A stretch of DNA of 64,000 nt, taken from contig NZ_CP108518.1 of the NCBI RefSeq assembly GCF_035989885.1, positions 7,679,001 to 7,743,000 on the forward strand, read 5' to 3'. The position numbers were made by a program, and so were the translations under genes. The DNA is from Streptomyces sp. NBC_01232 (GTDB taxonomy: Bacteria; Actinomycetota; Actinomycetes; Streptomycetales; Streptomycetaceae). Positions within the stretch are counted from its first letter, which is position 1, and each line of letters begins with the position of its first letter. The notes under the pieces were generated by a model. It was not told the DNA's origin, ran no database searches, and worked only from the letters and a program-made list of their open reading frames with translations. This document shows positions 45,819 to 57,670 of the stretch, piece by piece.

Positions 45819-46601
45819 TCAGCGCAGGATCTGGACGGCGTAGAGGGTTCCGACGCCTACGGCGAGGGTGCCGAGCAGGATGCGGAGGGCCGTCTCGGGC
45901 AGGTGCGGCTGGAGACGGGCACCGAGGTATCCGCCGACCAGACCACCGGCCCCGCACGTCAGGCCGAGGAGCCAGTCGGGGGCGACATCGCCCGTGGCGG
46001 CCAGGGAGAGCAGCGCATAGGTGACCGCGCCGACGACGGAGGTGATGAAGGTGGCGGCCAGCGCCGCGGGCGCGACGGTGGCAACCGGCGCTCCACGCCC
46101 GACGAGGACCGGGCCGAGCAGGGAGCCGCCCCCGATCCCGTAGATGCCGCCGACCATGCCGACGGCCAGGGCCAGCGAGGTCGTGGAACGGGGGGAGGGC
46201 CGGCGGGTCGCGCGGGCCGGCGCGGGGCGCAGCGTGCGCAGCAGCAGCCACAGCCCGAGGGGCAGCAGCAGTGCGGCGATGAGGAGGCGGAAGACGCGCG
46301 GGCCCGGCACGGCGAACACCCGGATCACCGCGCCGATGATCACGCCCGGCACGGTGCCCACGACCAGCAGGCGGGTCAGCGGACCTCTCAGACTCCCCGC
46401 TCTGTGGTGACGCAACAGCGCACCGGGCCCCGCCACGACGTTGAACAGCAGGTTCGTCGGCGTCACCGCCGGGCTCGGCACGCTCAGGACACTGATCTGC
46501 ACGGGCAGCAGGAAGACGGCTCCGGAAACACCCACGGGCGCGGTGACCACTGATATCAGCAGCCCGGCGGCGAACGCCAGCAGTCCCGTCGACCACGTCA
46601 C
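45819..46601 (-). CDS. TauE/SafE (TSUP) family sulfite/sulfonate exporter-like permease
   Basis: This 260-aa protein has about 8 membrane segments in two similar halves. Family features are LLISVVTAPVGVSGAVFLLPVQ with PTNLLFNVVAGPGALLRHHRAG in the first half and VGMVGGIYGIGGGSLLGPVL in the second. Such proteins export sulfite, sulfoacetate or other small organic anions. GTG 46601 has AGGGGG 5 bases upstream. Flanked on the same strand by tsaD and a BtuF-like gene, neither of which explains its substrate. Confidence 0.87.
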   Translation of the reverse strand: MTWSTGLLAFAAGLLISVVTAPVGVSGAVFLLPVQISVLSVPSPAVTPTNLLFNVVAGPGALLRHHRAGSLRGPLTRLLVVGTVPGVIIGAVIRVFAVPGPRVFRLLIAALLLPLGLWLLLRTLRPAPARATRRPSPRSTTSLALAVGMVGGIYGIGGGSLLGPVLVGRGAPVATVAPAALAATFITSVVGAVTYALLSLAATGDVAPDWLLGLTCGAGGLVGGYLGARLQPHLPETALRILLGTLAVGVGTLYAVQILR

Positions 46602-46653
46602 GAAAACCCCCTGGAGAGAACGCTTCGGGCCGGAAGCGGCCCCGGCCCGTACG

Positions 46654-47574
46654 TCAGTCGCGGTCGAGGCGGAGCGCCTCCGCCGGGCGCACCGGATCAC
46701 CTGCCGACACCCCGTGCAGGACGTGCGCCAGCACCTCCGCGCCCCGTACGACGCGGGGGCCCGGCCGGTTGAAGCAGGCGGGCCCGTCCAGGACCCACAC
46801 CTCACCGCCGCGCACCGCGGGCAGCTCCTCCCACCCGGGCAGGGAGGTCAGCAGTTCCCGCTCGCGCAGGGTGCGCTCCGGGCCGAAGCCGCAGGGCATG
46901 ACCAGGAGCACGTCCGGGCGCGCGGCCCGGACCGCCTCCCAGTCCATCGGCCGGGTGTGCTCGCCCGGGGCGGCGATCAGGGCCTCCCCGCCCGCGCACG
47001 CGATCTGCTCCGGCACCCAGTGCCCGGCGGGCCAGAGGGGGTCGAGCCATTCGATCGCCACCACCCGGGGCCGCCGCCGCCCGGCCACCTGCGACCGTAC
47101 GGCCTCGACCCGCGCGGCGAGCACCTCCCGGCGCTGCCGCGCGTACCGTCCCACGCCGAGCAGTTCGCCCACCGTGACCAGGCAGTCCAGTACGTCGCCC
47201 AGCGTGCGCGGCTCCAGGCTCAGCACGCGGGGCCCGCCGTCGAGGACGCGCACCGCCCGGCTCACCCCCGCGTAGGACACCGCGCAGACGTCACACAGGT
47301 CCTGGGTCAGGATCACTTCGGGAGCCAGGGTGGCGAGGGCGTCGGTGTCGAGGGTGTAGAGGGAGGAGCCGCTGTGCGCGGCGCCGCCGACCGCGTCGGA
47401 GATCTCCCTGCTGCCCAGGGTGTCCGCGGAGAACTCGGCGGAGGTCACCACGGGCACCCCGGCCACCACCTGCGGAGGCCAGTCGCACTCGTGCGTACGG
47501 CCCACCAGATCGGCGGCCAGGCCGAGCTCCGCCACGATGTCGGTGGCCGCGGGCAGCAGGGAGACGATGCGCAT
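46654..47574 (-). CDS. BtuF-like cobalamin-binding-fold protein, no signal peptide
   Basis: This 306-aa protein has the class III substrate-binding fold of Btu[34 protein letters not shown], then [33 protein letters not shown] and [21 protein letters not shown]. This start pattern is the one usual for the signal-less cytoplasmic cobalamin-binding-like proteins: there is no signal peptide or lipobox, so it cannot be a normal ABC transporter receptor. It lies directly downstream of metE, which is B12-riboswitch controlled, on the same strand but behind a terminator hairpin. Role not known; binding of a corrinoid is inferred. Confidence 0.8.
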   Translation of the reverse strand: MRIVSLLPAATDIVAELGLAADLVGRTHECDWPPQVVAGVPVVTSAEFSADTLGSREISDAVGGAAHSGSSLYTLDTDALATLAPEVILTQDLCDVCAVSYAGVSRAVRVLDGGPRVLSLEPRTLGDVLDCLVTVGELLGVGRYARQRREVLAARVEAVRSQVAGRRRPRVVAIEWLDPLWPAGHWVPEQIACAGGEALIAAPGEHTRPMDWEAVRAARPDVLLVMPCGFGPERTLRERELLTSLPGWEELPAVRGGEVWVLDGPACFNRPGPRVVRGAEVLAHVLHGVSAGDPVRPAEALRLDRD

Positions 47575-47651
47575 CCCCCCGACCCTAGGGGATCCGGCGG
47601 CTCGCCGGTCCCCGTCGTCGCGGACGTCGGCCGGTGTGCGTTCGAGGCCGG

Positions 47652-47684
47652 TCCGGGCCGGACGCGCGGGGCGTCCGGCCCGGA
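47652..47684 (-). terminator. Hairpin terminator after metE
   Basis: TCCGGGCCGGACGC (47652-47665) pairs perfectly with 47671-47684 across a 5-nt loop. It begins about 10 bases after the metE stop on the minus strand. Confidence 0.8.
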
Positions 47685-47694
47685 GCCGCGGGTG

Positions 47695-50019
47695 TCAGGA
47701 GCCGTCGCCCGACAGGTCCGCGCGGACCTCGTGCGCGGCCGCGACGAGGTTCTCCAGGGAGGCGCGGGTCTCTGTCCAGCCGCGGGTCTTCAGACCGCAG
47801 TCGGGATTGACCCAGAGCCGTTCGGCGGGGATGGCAGCGAGCCCCTTGCGCAGGAGGGCCGCTGCCTCCTCGGTACCGGGGACGCGCGGGGAGTGGATGT
47901 CCCAGACGCCGGGACCCGCCTCGCGCGGGTAGCCGTGCGCCGCCAGTTCGTCCGCGACCTGCATGTGGGAGCGGGCGGCCTCCAGGCTGATGACGTCGGC
48001 GTCGAGGTCGTCGATGGCCTGGACGATGTCGCCGAACTCCGCGTAGCACATGTGGGTGTGGATCTGGGTGTCCGGCCGGACTCCACTGGTGCTCAGACGG
48101 AAGGACTCGGTGGCCCACTCCAGATACTCCGCGTGGTCGGCGGCCCGCAGCGGCAGGGTCTCGCGCAGCGCGGGTTCGTCGACCTGGATGACCGAAGTGC
48201 CGGCCGCTTCGAGGTCGCCGACCTCCTCGCGCAGGGCGAGGGCCACCTGGCGGGCGGTGTCGCCGAGGGGCTGGTCGTCGCGGACGAAGGACCAGGCGAG
48301 CATGGTGACGGGGCCGGTGAGCATGCCCTTGACCGGCTTGGTGGTCTGCGACTGCGCGTACGTGGTCCAGCGGACGGTCATCGGCTCGGGGCGGGAGATG
48401 TCCCCGGCCAGCACCGGCGGGCGGACGTAGCGGGTGCCGTACGACTGCACCCAGCCGTGCTGCGTGGCGAGGTACCCCGTCAGCTGCTCGGCGAAGTACT
48501 GGACCATGTCGTTGCGTTCGGGCTCGCCGTGCACCAGGACGTCGATCCCGGTCTTCTCCTGGAAGGAGAGCACCTCGCGGATCTCGTCCTTGATGCGCTC
48601 CTCGTAGCCGGCGGCGTCGATCCGTCCGGCGCGGAGGTCGGCGCGCGCGGTGCGCAGCTCGTTCGTCTGCGGGAACGAGCCGATCGTGGTGGTCGGCAGC
48701 AGTGGCAGACCCAGGTGCGCCCGCTGGGCGGCGGTCCGCTCGGCGTACGGCTGCGAGCGCCGCCCGTCGGCGTCGGTGATGGCCGCGGTGCGGGCGCGGA
48801 CCGCGGGGTCGTGGGTGATGGCGGAGCCGGCGCGGGAGGCGAGGTCGGCCCGGTTGGCGGCGAGTTCGGCGGCGATGGCGCCGGTGCCCTGGGCGAGACC
48901 GCGGGCGAGGGTGGTGATCTCGGTGGTCTTCTGGCGGGCGAAGGAGAGCCAGCGCCGGATCTGCGGGTCGATGTCGCGTTCGGCGCTGGCGTCCAGCGGG
49001 ACGTGCAGGAGAGAGCAGGACGAGGCGACGTCGACGCGGTCGGCGAGGCCGAGGAGGGTGCCGAGGGTGGTCAGGGACTTCTGGAAGTCGTTGATCCAGA
49101 TGTTGCGGCCGTTGACCACACCGGCGACCAGCCGCTTTCCGGGCAGCCCGCCGACGGCGGCGAGGTCGTCGAGGTTCGCGCGGGCGCTGCCGGTGAAGTC
49201 CAGGGCGAGGCCCTCGACGGGGGCGGCGGCGAGCACCGGGAGGGCGTCGCCGAGCCGGTCGAAGTACGAGGCGACCAGCAGCTTCGGGCGGTCGGTGGCC
49301 GCCCCCAGGTCGCGGTAGGCGCGGGCGGTGGCGCTCAGGTCGGCCGGGGTGCGGTCCTGGACCAGGGCGGGCTCGTCGAGCTGGACCCAGTCGGCGCCGG
49401 CGGCGCGCAGATCGGCCAGGACCCGGGCGTAGACGGGCAGCAGCCGGTCGAGCAGGGTGAGCGGCTGGAAGTCCGCGGCCACCCCCGGGGCGGGCTTGGC
49501 CAGCAGCAGGTAGGTGATGGGGCCGACCAGGACCGGGCGGGCGGAGTGCCCGAGAGCCAGGGCTTCCTTCAGCTCGGCGACCTGCTTGGTGGAGTCGGCG
49601 GTGAAGACGCTGTCCGGGCCGAGTTCGGGGACCAGGTAGTGGTAGTTGGTGTCGAACCACTTGGTCATTTCCAGCGGGGCGACGTCCTGGGTGCCGCGGG
49701 CCATCGCGAAGAGGCCGTCGAGCGCATGGGCCTCGACGGCTGCGCGGTGCCGCTCGGGGACGGCGCCGACCATGACACTGGTGTCCAATACGTGGTCGTA
49801 GTACGAGAAGTCACCGGTCGGCACCTCGTGGATGCCGGCGTCGGTCAGCTGCTGCCAGTTCGAACGGCGCAGGTCGGCCGCGGTCCGGCGGAGGGCGTCG
49901 GCGGTGACGCGGCCCTTCCAGTAGCCCTCGACGGCCTTCTTCAGTTCGCGGTTCTGTCCCTGGCGGGGGTAGCCGTGAACGGTGGCTCGTGCTGCCGTGG
50001 CGGCGGGCTTGGGTGTCAC
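47695..50019 (-). CDS. metE: Cobalamin-independent methionine synthase
   Basis: This 774-aa enzyme transfers the methyl of 5-methyltetrahydropteroyl-triglutamate to homocysteine to give methionine. N-terminal [21 protein letters not shown] and [15 protein letters not shown] bind folate. The C-terminal zinc barrel has [35 protein letters not shown], the zinc ligands in HTHMCYAEF and [14 protein letters not shown] 50019 has GGAGAG upstream; further upstream in frame is the leader RNA. A cobalamin riboswitch in the 5' leader should turn it off when B12 is present and the B12-dependent MetH can be used. Confidence 0.97.
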   Translation of the reverse strand: MTPKPAATAARATVHGYPRQGQNRELKKAVEGYWKGRVTADALRRTAADLRRSNWQQLTDAGIHEVPTGDFSYYDHVLDTSVMVGAVPERHRAAVEAHALDGLFAMARGTQDVAPLEMTKWFDTNYHYLVPELGPDSVFTADSTKQVAELKEALALGHSARPVLVGPITYLLLAKPAPGVAADFQPLTLLDRLLPVYARVLADLRAAGADWVQLDEPALVQDRTPADLSATARAYRDLGAATDRPKLLVASYFDRLGDALPVLAAAPVEGLALDFTGSARANLDDLAAVGGLPGKRLVAGVVNGRNIWINDFQKSLTTLGTLLGLADRVDVASSCSLLHVPLDASAERDIDPQIRRWLSFARQKTTEITTLARGLAQGTGAIAAELAANRADLASRAGSAITHDPAVRARTAAITDADGRRSQPYAERTAAQRAHLGLPLLPTTTIGSFPQTNELRTARADLRAGRIDAAGYEERIKDEIREVLSFQEKTGIDVLVHGEPERNDMVQYFAEQLTGYLATQHGWVQSYGTRYVRPPVLAGDISRPEPMTVRWTTYAQSQTTKPVKGMLTGPVTMLAWSFVRDDQPLGDTARQVALALREEVGDLEAAGTSVIQVDEPALRETLPLRAADHAEYLEWATESFRLSTSGVRPDTQIHTHMCYAEFGDIVQAIDDLDADVISLEAARSHMQVADELAAHGYPREAGPGVWDIHSPRVPGTEEAAALLRKGLAAIPAERLWVNPDCGLKTRGWTETRASLENLVAAAHEVRADLSGDGS

Positions 50020-50195
50020 GGAACTCTCCTTCGCGAGATGTGTCCTGAACATCCCGGTGACGGGACGCGGACGCGAAGGAACGACAGAACGGGCGGTCCA
50101 CGCCGCGGGGATGCCGCAGGTGCCGCTCGCTGTGTACGCCGACCCGCCCACGAGGTCACCGAAATGGCCGCATGCGAACGTTCGCGTGCGGGCAA

Positions 50196-50385
50196 CGGGC
50201 AGGTCTTCGGACTCGCGGGCACGCCTGCCGGTCTCCCGGCGGGCACCTACTGGCCGTCGCTTCCCAGGACCGTTGTCCGGACCCAGTGCTCATGACGGCG
50301 GTCGTTCCCGCTCACCGCTGCGGGGCAGTCCCGGATTCCCACCGGGTTCCCTCTTACGACGCATCCCGCCTGGCGGACGGGGCGA
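50196..50385 (-). promoter_or_regulatory. Cobalamin riboswitch in the metE leader
   Basis: Read on the minus strand, the conserved core GGGAATCCGGGACTG (near 50332-50346) and CCCCGCAGCGGTGAG (near 50311-50325) is followed by GAGTCCGAAGACCTGCCCG (50197-50215), the B12 box. Boundaries are approximate. The palindrome GCGAACGTTCGC (50174-50185) just downstream could form the expression-platform hairpin. Gene context (metE) is the classic one in Streptomyces. Confidence 0.9.
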
Positions 50386-50471
50386 ACCAGCTGCGCGAGC
50401 AACACTAGGTCGATTTCGTGGAGTTCGAGTACAGCGGTCCACATGCCGGACGCATGAAATGAGACACGGCG

Positions 50472-50509
50472 GGCCCGGGGCGGGCGTTCCCGGCTTCCGG
50501 CCCCGGGCC
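50472..50509 (-). terminator. Hairpin after xdhC
   Basis: GGCCCGGGGC (50472-50481) pairs perfectly with GCCCCGGGCC (50500-50509), loop 18 nt, about 30 bases past the xdhC stop. Probably ends the xanthine dehydrogenase operon before the metE leader. Confidence 0.6.
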
Positions 50510-50537
50510 TGCAGGAACCGGGACTCCCGCGTTCCGG

Positions 50538-51407
50538 TCAGGCAGGGGCGCGGAGACGGAGTTCGGCGTCCACCGGGTCCGACACCTCCTGAAGGACGGT
50601 CTGCTCGAAGGTCCGGAGCAGGTCCGCCGCGACACTCACGGCGATCGTGGCGGGTTCCTTGCCGGTGATCCCGGCCGTCCCGATCGGGGTCTTGATCCGG
50701 GCGATTGCGGCCGCGTCATGGCCGCCCTCGGCGGCCAGGCGCTGCCGGAACCGCGCCCATTTCGCAGACGAGCCGATCAAACCGATCGAGCCGAGACCGC
50801 TGGTGCGCAGGGCGGCGTCGCACAGTGCGGCGTCCTCGGCGTGATCGTGGGTCATGATCAGGACGTGAGCGCCGGGCGGCAGCTCCGAAAGCACCTCCTC
50901 CGGAAGCAGCGGGGTGTGGTGCACATGAATCTGCGCCACCGCGTCCGCGAGCACGCCCAGCCGCTCACCCGTGAGCATGCCGGGGCGGCTGTCGGTCAGG
51001 TGCAGGTCGAGGTCGTGCCGGGCCAGGATGCGGGCCAGCTCCAGTCCCACGTGCCCGATGCCGAAGACCGCCACCGCCTGGACCACCGGGAGCGGTTCGA
51101 GCAGCACGGTGACGGACCCGCCGCAGCACTGCACGCCGTGCCGTCCGGTGACCTTGTCGTTGAGGGCGAACTCCATCATCTCCGGCTCCGGACCGGCCGT
51201 GCCGGACAGCTCGCGCGCCCGGTCGATGGCGACGGCCTCGATGTTGCCGCCGCCGATCGAACCCCACGTCTCGGTCCGTCCCACGACGAGCTTGGCACCG
51301 GCCCGGCGGGGCGCGTGGCCGCGCACAGCCGCGACGGTCACGAGCACGCCGGGTTCCCGGCGTGCCCGCAACCGTGCGACCGCGGCCACCCAGCTCATGT
51401 CAGGCAT
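50538..51407 (-). CDS. xdhC: XdhC/CoxI family molybdoenzyme maturation factor
   Basis: This 289-aa protein has the two parts of the XdhC family: an N-terminal region with SIGGGNIEAVAIDRARE and QCCGGSVTVLLEPL, and a C-terminal Rossmann domain AVFGIGHVGLELARILA with GLIGSSAKWARFRQRL. It binds and sulfurates molybdenum cofactor and inserts it into xanthine dehydrogenase. It is not a catalytic subunit. ATG 51407 overlaps the xdhB stop by 8 bases, and it is the last gene of the xdh operon. Length is normal. Confidence 0.92.
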   Translation of the reverse strand: MPDMSWVAAVARLRARREPGVLVTVAAVRGHAPRRAGAKLVVGRTETWGSIGGGNIEAVAIDRARELSGTAGPEPEMMEFALNDKVTGRHGVQCCGGSVTVLLEPLPVVQAVAVFGIGHVGLELARILARHDLDLHLTDSRPGMLTGERLGVLADAVAQIHVHHTPLLPEEVLSELPPGAHVLIMTHDHAEDAALCDAALRTSGLGSIGLIGSSAKWARFRQRLAAEGGHDAAAIARIKTPIGTAGITGKEPATIAVSVAADLLRTFEQTVLQEVSDPVDAELRLRAPA

Positions 51408-53795
51408 GGCTCAAGGCGTTTGCGTCGGCGGGAACCACGCTGCCGTCGGCTGCGGGCGCGCACGGGCGCGCGCCGCCCCCGCGGGCCGCCTGGATCGCCC
51501 AGTACACCGCTTCGGGCGTCGCCGGGGAAGCGAGCTCGACGCTGGCTCCGGCCGGCCCGAACGCCGCGGCGGCCTGCCGCAACGCCTCCCGTACCGAGAA
51601 GGCCAGCATCAGCGGAGGCTCACCGACCGCCTTGGACCCGTAGACCGCGCCCTCCTCCGTGGCGTTCTCCAGCAGCCTGACGTTGAACTCCTCGGGCATC
51701 TCCGAGAAGCTCGGCAGCTTGTAGGTGCTCGCCGCCTGGGTCAGCAGCCGGCCCCGGTTCGGCCCGTCGCCCGCGTCCCACCGCAGGTCCTCCAGCGTCA
51801 GCCAGCCCGCGCCCTGCACGAAACCGCCCTCGACCTGACCGATGTCGATCATCGGGGAGAGGCTGTCGCCGACGTCGTGCACGATGTCCACCCGCCGGAT
51901 CCGGTACGCGCCGGTGAACCCGTCCACCTCCACCTCGGCCGCTGCGGCCCCGTAGGAGAAGTACTTGAACGGCGAGCCGTGGAACACCTTCGCGTCCCAG
52001 TGCAGACCCTCGGTCCGGTAGAAACCGGCCGCGGACAGCTGGACCCGCTGGAAGTACGCGGTGCGCACCAGGTCGTCCCAGGCGAGCTCCTTGTCGCTGC
52101 CGAGGACGCGTGCGACGCCGTCGACGATGCGCACGTCCGGGGCGCCCGCACCCAGCTGGGTGCCGGCCACCTGGAGCAGCCGCTCGCGGATCTGCTCACA
52201 GGCGTTCTTCACCGCGGCGCCGTTGAGGTCCGCCCCTGCGCTGGCCGCGGTGGCGGAGGTGTTGGGCACCTTGTCCGTGCGGGTCGGGGCGAGCCGCACC
52301 TTGTGCAGCGGAATGCCCAGTGTGGTCGCGGCCACCTGCAGCATCTTGGTGTGCAGGCCCTGCCCCATCTCGGTGCCGCCGTGGTTGATCAGGACCGAGC
52401 CGTCCTTGTAGACCAGCACCAGCGCGCCGGCCTGGTTGAAGGCCGTGAGGTTGAACGAGATCCCGAACTTGATGCCGGTGAGCGCGAGGGCGCGCTTGGT
52501 GTGCGGGTGCGCTGCGTTGAAGGCCGCGATCTCGGCCCTGCGATCGGTGATCGCGGCGTCGCCCCGGACCTGGTGCCAGACGGTGGAGATCCGTTCGGGG
52601 TGCAGGACCGGCTGTCCGTACGGCGTGGACTGGCCCTGCCGGTAGAAGTTGCGTTCGCGCAACTCCATCGGGTCCAGGCCGAGGAGCGGCGCGCAACGAC
52701 CCAGGATGTCCTCGATCACCAGCATGCCCTGCGGTCCGCCGAAACCGCGGAAGGCGGTGTTGGAGACCTTGTTGGTCCTGGCGATGCGCCCGGTGACGCG
52801 CGCGTGGGGAATCCAGTAGGTGTTGTCGATGTGGCACAGGGCGCGGGCCACCACCGGCTCGGACAGGTCCAGGCTCCAGCCGCCGTCCGCGGTCAAGGTG
52901 GCGTCCAGGGCCTGGATGCGGCCCTCGGTGTCGAAGCCGATCCTCCACGAGGCGTGGAAGCCGTGGCGCTTGCCGGACATGGTCAGGTCCTGCGTCCGGT
53001 TGAGGCGCACCCGGACCGGCCGGCCGGTCAGCATGGCGCCGAGCGCGGCGACGGCCGCGAACCCGTGGGGCTGCATCTCCTTGCCACCGAAGCCGCCGCC
53101 CATCCGCAGGCACTGCACGGTCACCTCGTGGCTGTGCAGGCCGAGCACGTGCGCGACGATCTCCTGCGTCTCCGAGGGGTGCTGGGTGCTGCTCTGGACG
53201 AACATCTGCCCGTTCTCGTCGACTTGGGCCAGCGCCGCGTGCGTCTCGAGATAGAAGTGCTCCTGATCGGAGAACTGGAACGCGCCGGTGAACACGTGCG
53301 CGGAGCCGCCGAAGCCGGCGTCGACGTCGCCGGTCAGCATCATGGGCCGGGCACCGTGGAAGCTCCCGGCCGCGATCGCCTCCTCCAGGGTGATCACGGA
53401 AGGCTTCTCGTCGAGGTCCACCTCGACGGCCGCCGCACCGAGCCGGGCCGCCTCCAGGGTCTCGCCGAGCACCCAGGCGACGGCGTGTCCGTGGAACATG
53501 ACCTCGTCGGGGAAGAGCGGTTCGTCGTGCTTCATCCCGGCATCGTTCACGCCGGGCACGTCGGCACCGGTCAGTACGCGGACCACACCCGGCACGGCGA
53601 GCGCGGGCCCGGTGCGCAGCGCGGTGATGCTGCCGTGGGCCTTCATGACCTGGACCGGGTAGGCGTGCAGCACGTCCTTGGTGCGGTGCACCAGGTCGTC
53701 GGTGTAGAGCGCGGCGCCGGTGACGTGCAGGCCGGCGCTCTCGTGGGGCATCGGAAGGCCGACGACGGGCTTCTCGGGACGCTCGGACAGATGAC

Positions 53796-53799
<4 letters not shown>
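51400..53799 (-). CDS. xdhB: Xanthine dehydrogenase, molybdenum-binding subunit
   Basis: This 799-aa catalytic subunit oxidises hypoxanthine and xanthine to urate. Family segments include RMGGGFGGKEMQPHG, FRGFGGPQGMLVIEDI, GTEMGQGLHTKMLQVA and the C-terminal VGEPPLMLAFS, whose Glu is the expected active-site base. The order and length match bacterial XdhB. It depends on XdhC, encoded next, for sulfurated Mo cofactor. ATG 53799 overlaps the xdhA stop (ATGA). Specificity for xanthine rather than another purine or aldehyde is inferred from the family and operon. Confidence 0.94.
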
Positions 53800-55259
<1,460 letters not shown>

Positions 55260-55713
55260 GGCACGTCCTCATTTCGGCGCGCGAGCGAGATGACTGTCCT
55301 AGTCGCCATTTCAGGTGCTTTCTATTCTGGGGTGCGCAGCTCGAGATCCCGGAGCGCGACACATCGGCACGCGACGACGTGCCGTGGGTGGTGACGGAGA
55401 CGAAAAGATGCCGGGGCCGCAATCGGGCACGCCGGGAAGGGGCTGCTCAGCAGCCGTGTGCTACACGACCCGGAGCCCAGGCGATCTGGTGCGCGAGGCG
55501 GAGCAGCGCGGAGATGGTCGACATCCGGCTTCGCCTCCTGCCAGCAGCTCACGAGTGGGTGGGTGCGGTCGAAGTTACGTTGCCGCAGGTTCGCCGGTCA
55601 AGCGCCTCTGGGGGGATTCCACGAAGGCGGGCCGCTTCCGGCGGCATGTGTTCGTAGGGCCGACCAGGGGCGCACCGTGCCGCGGCGCGGCGATCCGCGC
55701 GCGGCGCCCGCCC
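55260..55713. other. 454-bp intergenic region upstream of the xdh operon
   Basis: Should hold the xdh promoter (minus strand) and the 3' end of the oxidoreductase transcript. No gene is convincing here; short frames on both strands lack family features and usable ribosome-binding sites. Confidence 0.5.
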
Positions 55714-56814
55714 TCACTGCTTCCCGTCCAGGATCATCCGCTCGAGGACCCGCTGCACGCGCAGGCCGTCCGCGAACGAGGGTGTCGGCGGGCGGCCCGC
55801 GCGGATCGCCGCGGCGAAGTCGCCGACCTGGTGGATGTGCGCGCTTCCGTACCCGACGGGCTGGCCCGGTTCCCACCACAACTCCTGGTACGGATGCGTG
55901 CGCTCGGTCACCAGAACCGTCCGCTCCACCACGCCCTGCAGGCCGTCGGATCCCCGTACGAAGACCAGCTCTCCGGGACGCTGCAGCTCGAACGACAGGC
56001 GGCCTCGGCTGCCGAACACGTCGATGCCGAGGTCCACCTTGCGCGAGACGGCGACCCGTGACATGCGCATCTCGACCAGCGCCCCGGAAGCGAGCGAGCC
56101 GTTGCTCACCGCGATGTCCTCCGTCTCCGAGAAGGGAACCAGGGGAGCATCAGTGGGCCGACGCGGGTAGGGCGCGGTCATCGTCGACGACATGGTGGGC
56201 ATCTCGCCGGTCAGATGCGCCACCAGATCGACGAGATGGGCACCGAGATCTCCGATGACGCCCGACCCGGCCACCTCCTTGGAAGAACGCCATGAGCCGG
56301 GCCGGGCCGGGTCGAGCCGCACATCCTGAAGGAACCGGGCGCTGACGAGCAGGACGTCCCCGAGCTCGCCCCGGTCCATGAGCTCCTTGGCCAGCGCGAC
56401 CGCGGGAATGCGCCGGTACACGAAACCGATCGAGGAGTGGACTCCCCGCTCTGCCGCCACCGATGCCGCCGCTGCCATGCGTTCGGCGCCGCCGAGGCTG
56501 TTCGACATGGGCTTTTCGCACAGCACGTGCCGTCCGGCCCGGAGCGCCGCGACGGAGATGAGCTCATGGGAGTCGTTGGGGGTGCACACGTCGATCACGT
56601 CGACGTGTGCGTCGATCAGGTCCTCCGTCCGGCACACCGGAGTGCTCCACCCCCACCGGCGGGCGAACGACCGGACGGCTTCCTCGGAGTCGTCCGGACC
56701 GCCGGCCACCGCGACCAGTTCGACGGGTTCCGCGCCGAAGAGGCTGGACGCGTTGCTCCACGCGTACGAGTGCAGTCGCCCCATGAAGCCGATCCCGGCC
56801 ATTCCCACGCGCAC
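55714..56814 (-). CDS. Gfo/Idh/MocA family NAD(P)-dependent oxidoreductase
   Basis: This 366-aa sugar or inositol dehydrogenase-like enzyme opens with VRVGMAGIGFMGRLHSYAW, the NAD(P)-binding GxGxxG. DVIDVCTPNDSHELISVAALRAGRHVLCEKPMSNS contains the family's catalytic EKP motif, and GSGVIGDLGAHLVDLVAHLTG has the DxGxHxxD catalytic His/Asp pattern. The C-terminal beta-sheet domain follows. GTG 56814 has AGGGGC just upstream. It follows a nucleotidyltransferase gene with a 31-bp gap on the same strand, suggesting one operon. Substrate unknown. Confidence 0.92.
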   Translation of the reverse strand: MRVGMAGIGFMGRLHSYAWSNASSLFGAEPVELVAVAGGPDDSEEAVRSFARRWGWSTPVCRTEDLIDAHVDVIDVCTPNDSHELISVAALRAGRHVLCEKPMSNSLGGAERMAAAASVAAERGVHSSIGFVYRRIPAVALAKELMDRGELGDVLLVSARFLQDVRLDPARPGSWRSSKEVAGSGVIGDLGAHLVDLVAHLTGEMPTMSSTMTAPYPRRPTDAPLVPFSETEDIAVSNGSLASGALVEMRMSRVAVSRKVDLGIDVFGSRGRLSFELQRPGELVFVRGSDGLQGVVERTVLVTERTHPYQELWWEPGQPVGYGSAHIHQVGDFAAAIRAGRPPTPSFADGLRVQRVLERMILDGKQ

Positions 56815-56845
56815 GGTGCCCCTCCCTTTTCCGTCGAAGACCGGA

Positions 56846-57670
56846 CTACGGCGCCCACCACCAGGCGTCGGGTGACCTCCCCGGAATTCCGGCGGCGCCG
56901 GGGTCGGCCAGGATCTCGGCCTCCAGAGCACGAAGCCCCTCGGCGTGGTCCGCGAGGGAGAGCCCGGGCGCGAACTCCAGCGTGGTGGCGACACTGCGGA
57001 TCAGGTCGCCCCGACGCAGCCCGGCGAGTTCCGCATCGTGCATGCGCCACTTGAACGGTGGCGGATAGGTGTCGTTGAGCAGGTACTCGACGAGCACGAG
57101 ATGGTCCAGCGCGCGACGCGCCAGATGGCTGCCTACCAGCGGCTCACCCCGCCGCAGACCCTGTTTGGCGACACCCCAGGCGTGCTTGACGTAAGACTCG
57201 AAGGCGTACGGAAGGAGAGCGGCCAGATCAGCCGGTCTGCGACGCACCGCGCGATCGATACGGCACAGTCCGTCGCCCGAGTCGTCGATGATCACCCGGT
57301 AGTGGTGGAGCGAATGCATCTTCTCGAGGTACAGCTCGTCGAGGTTCGGCGGTGCCGCGAGAACGGCGTCGACGGTGGACCACCGCATCACCTTCAGATC
57401 GATCTCGGGCAGATCGGTGAGCACGTAGTGCAACTCCAGGAACGCGGAACGCTCCCGGACCACACGGCGGACCCCCGCCCCCCGGAGCGTGTCGGCCAGC
57501 CGCGGCATGCGCGCGTACAAGCCATCACCGCAGAACGCGTAGAGGTCCACGTCCGACGCCTTCGGCTCGACGGCGGTCTCCTGCCATGCGCGACGGCCGC
57601 CCAGGACGATGGACGAGAGACCGGTGTGAGCCTGCAGATCCAGGCACCATCGGGTCAACGCCTCGTGCAC
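56846..57670 (-). CDS. Pol-beta-type nucleotidyltransferase-like protein
   Basis: This 274-aa protein has an N-terminal nucleotidyltransferase core: SIVLGGRRAWQETAVEPKASDVDLYAF holds the G-G...S-DxD pattern, and FLELHYVLTDLPEIDLKVMRW could supply the third acidic residue. The rest is helical (YAFESYVKHAWGVAKQGL, HLARRALDHLVLVEYLLND), like minor nucleotidyltransferase families. It could transfer a nucleotide to a small molecule such as an aminoglycoside, or act on a protein. The start is GTG 57670. Upstream partner of a Gfo/Idh/MocA oxidoreductase. Confidence 0.75.
   Translation of the reverse strand: MHEALTRWCLDLQAHTGLSSIVLGGRRAWQETAVEPKASDVDLYAFCGDGLYARMPRLADTLRGAGVRRVVRERSAFLELHYVLTDLPEIDLKVMRWSTVDAVLAAPPNLDELYLEKMHSLHHYRVIIDDSGDGLCRIDRAVRRRPADLAALLPYAFESYVKHAWGVAKQGLRRGEPLVGSHLARRALDHLVLVEYLLNDTYPPPFKWRMHDAELAGLRRGDLIRSVATTLEFAPGLSLADHAEGLRALEAEILADPGAAGIPGRSPDAWWWAP

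Noticed and set aside
46441..50295. 1284-codon plus-strand frame opposite the BtuF-like and metE genes
   Set aside because: Antisense to metE with all its motifs on the other strand; also crosses the riboswitch.
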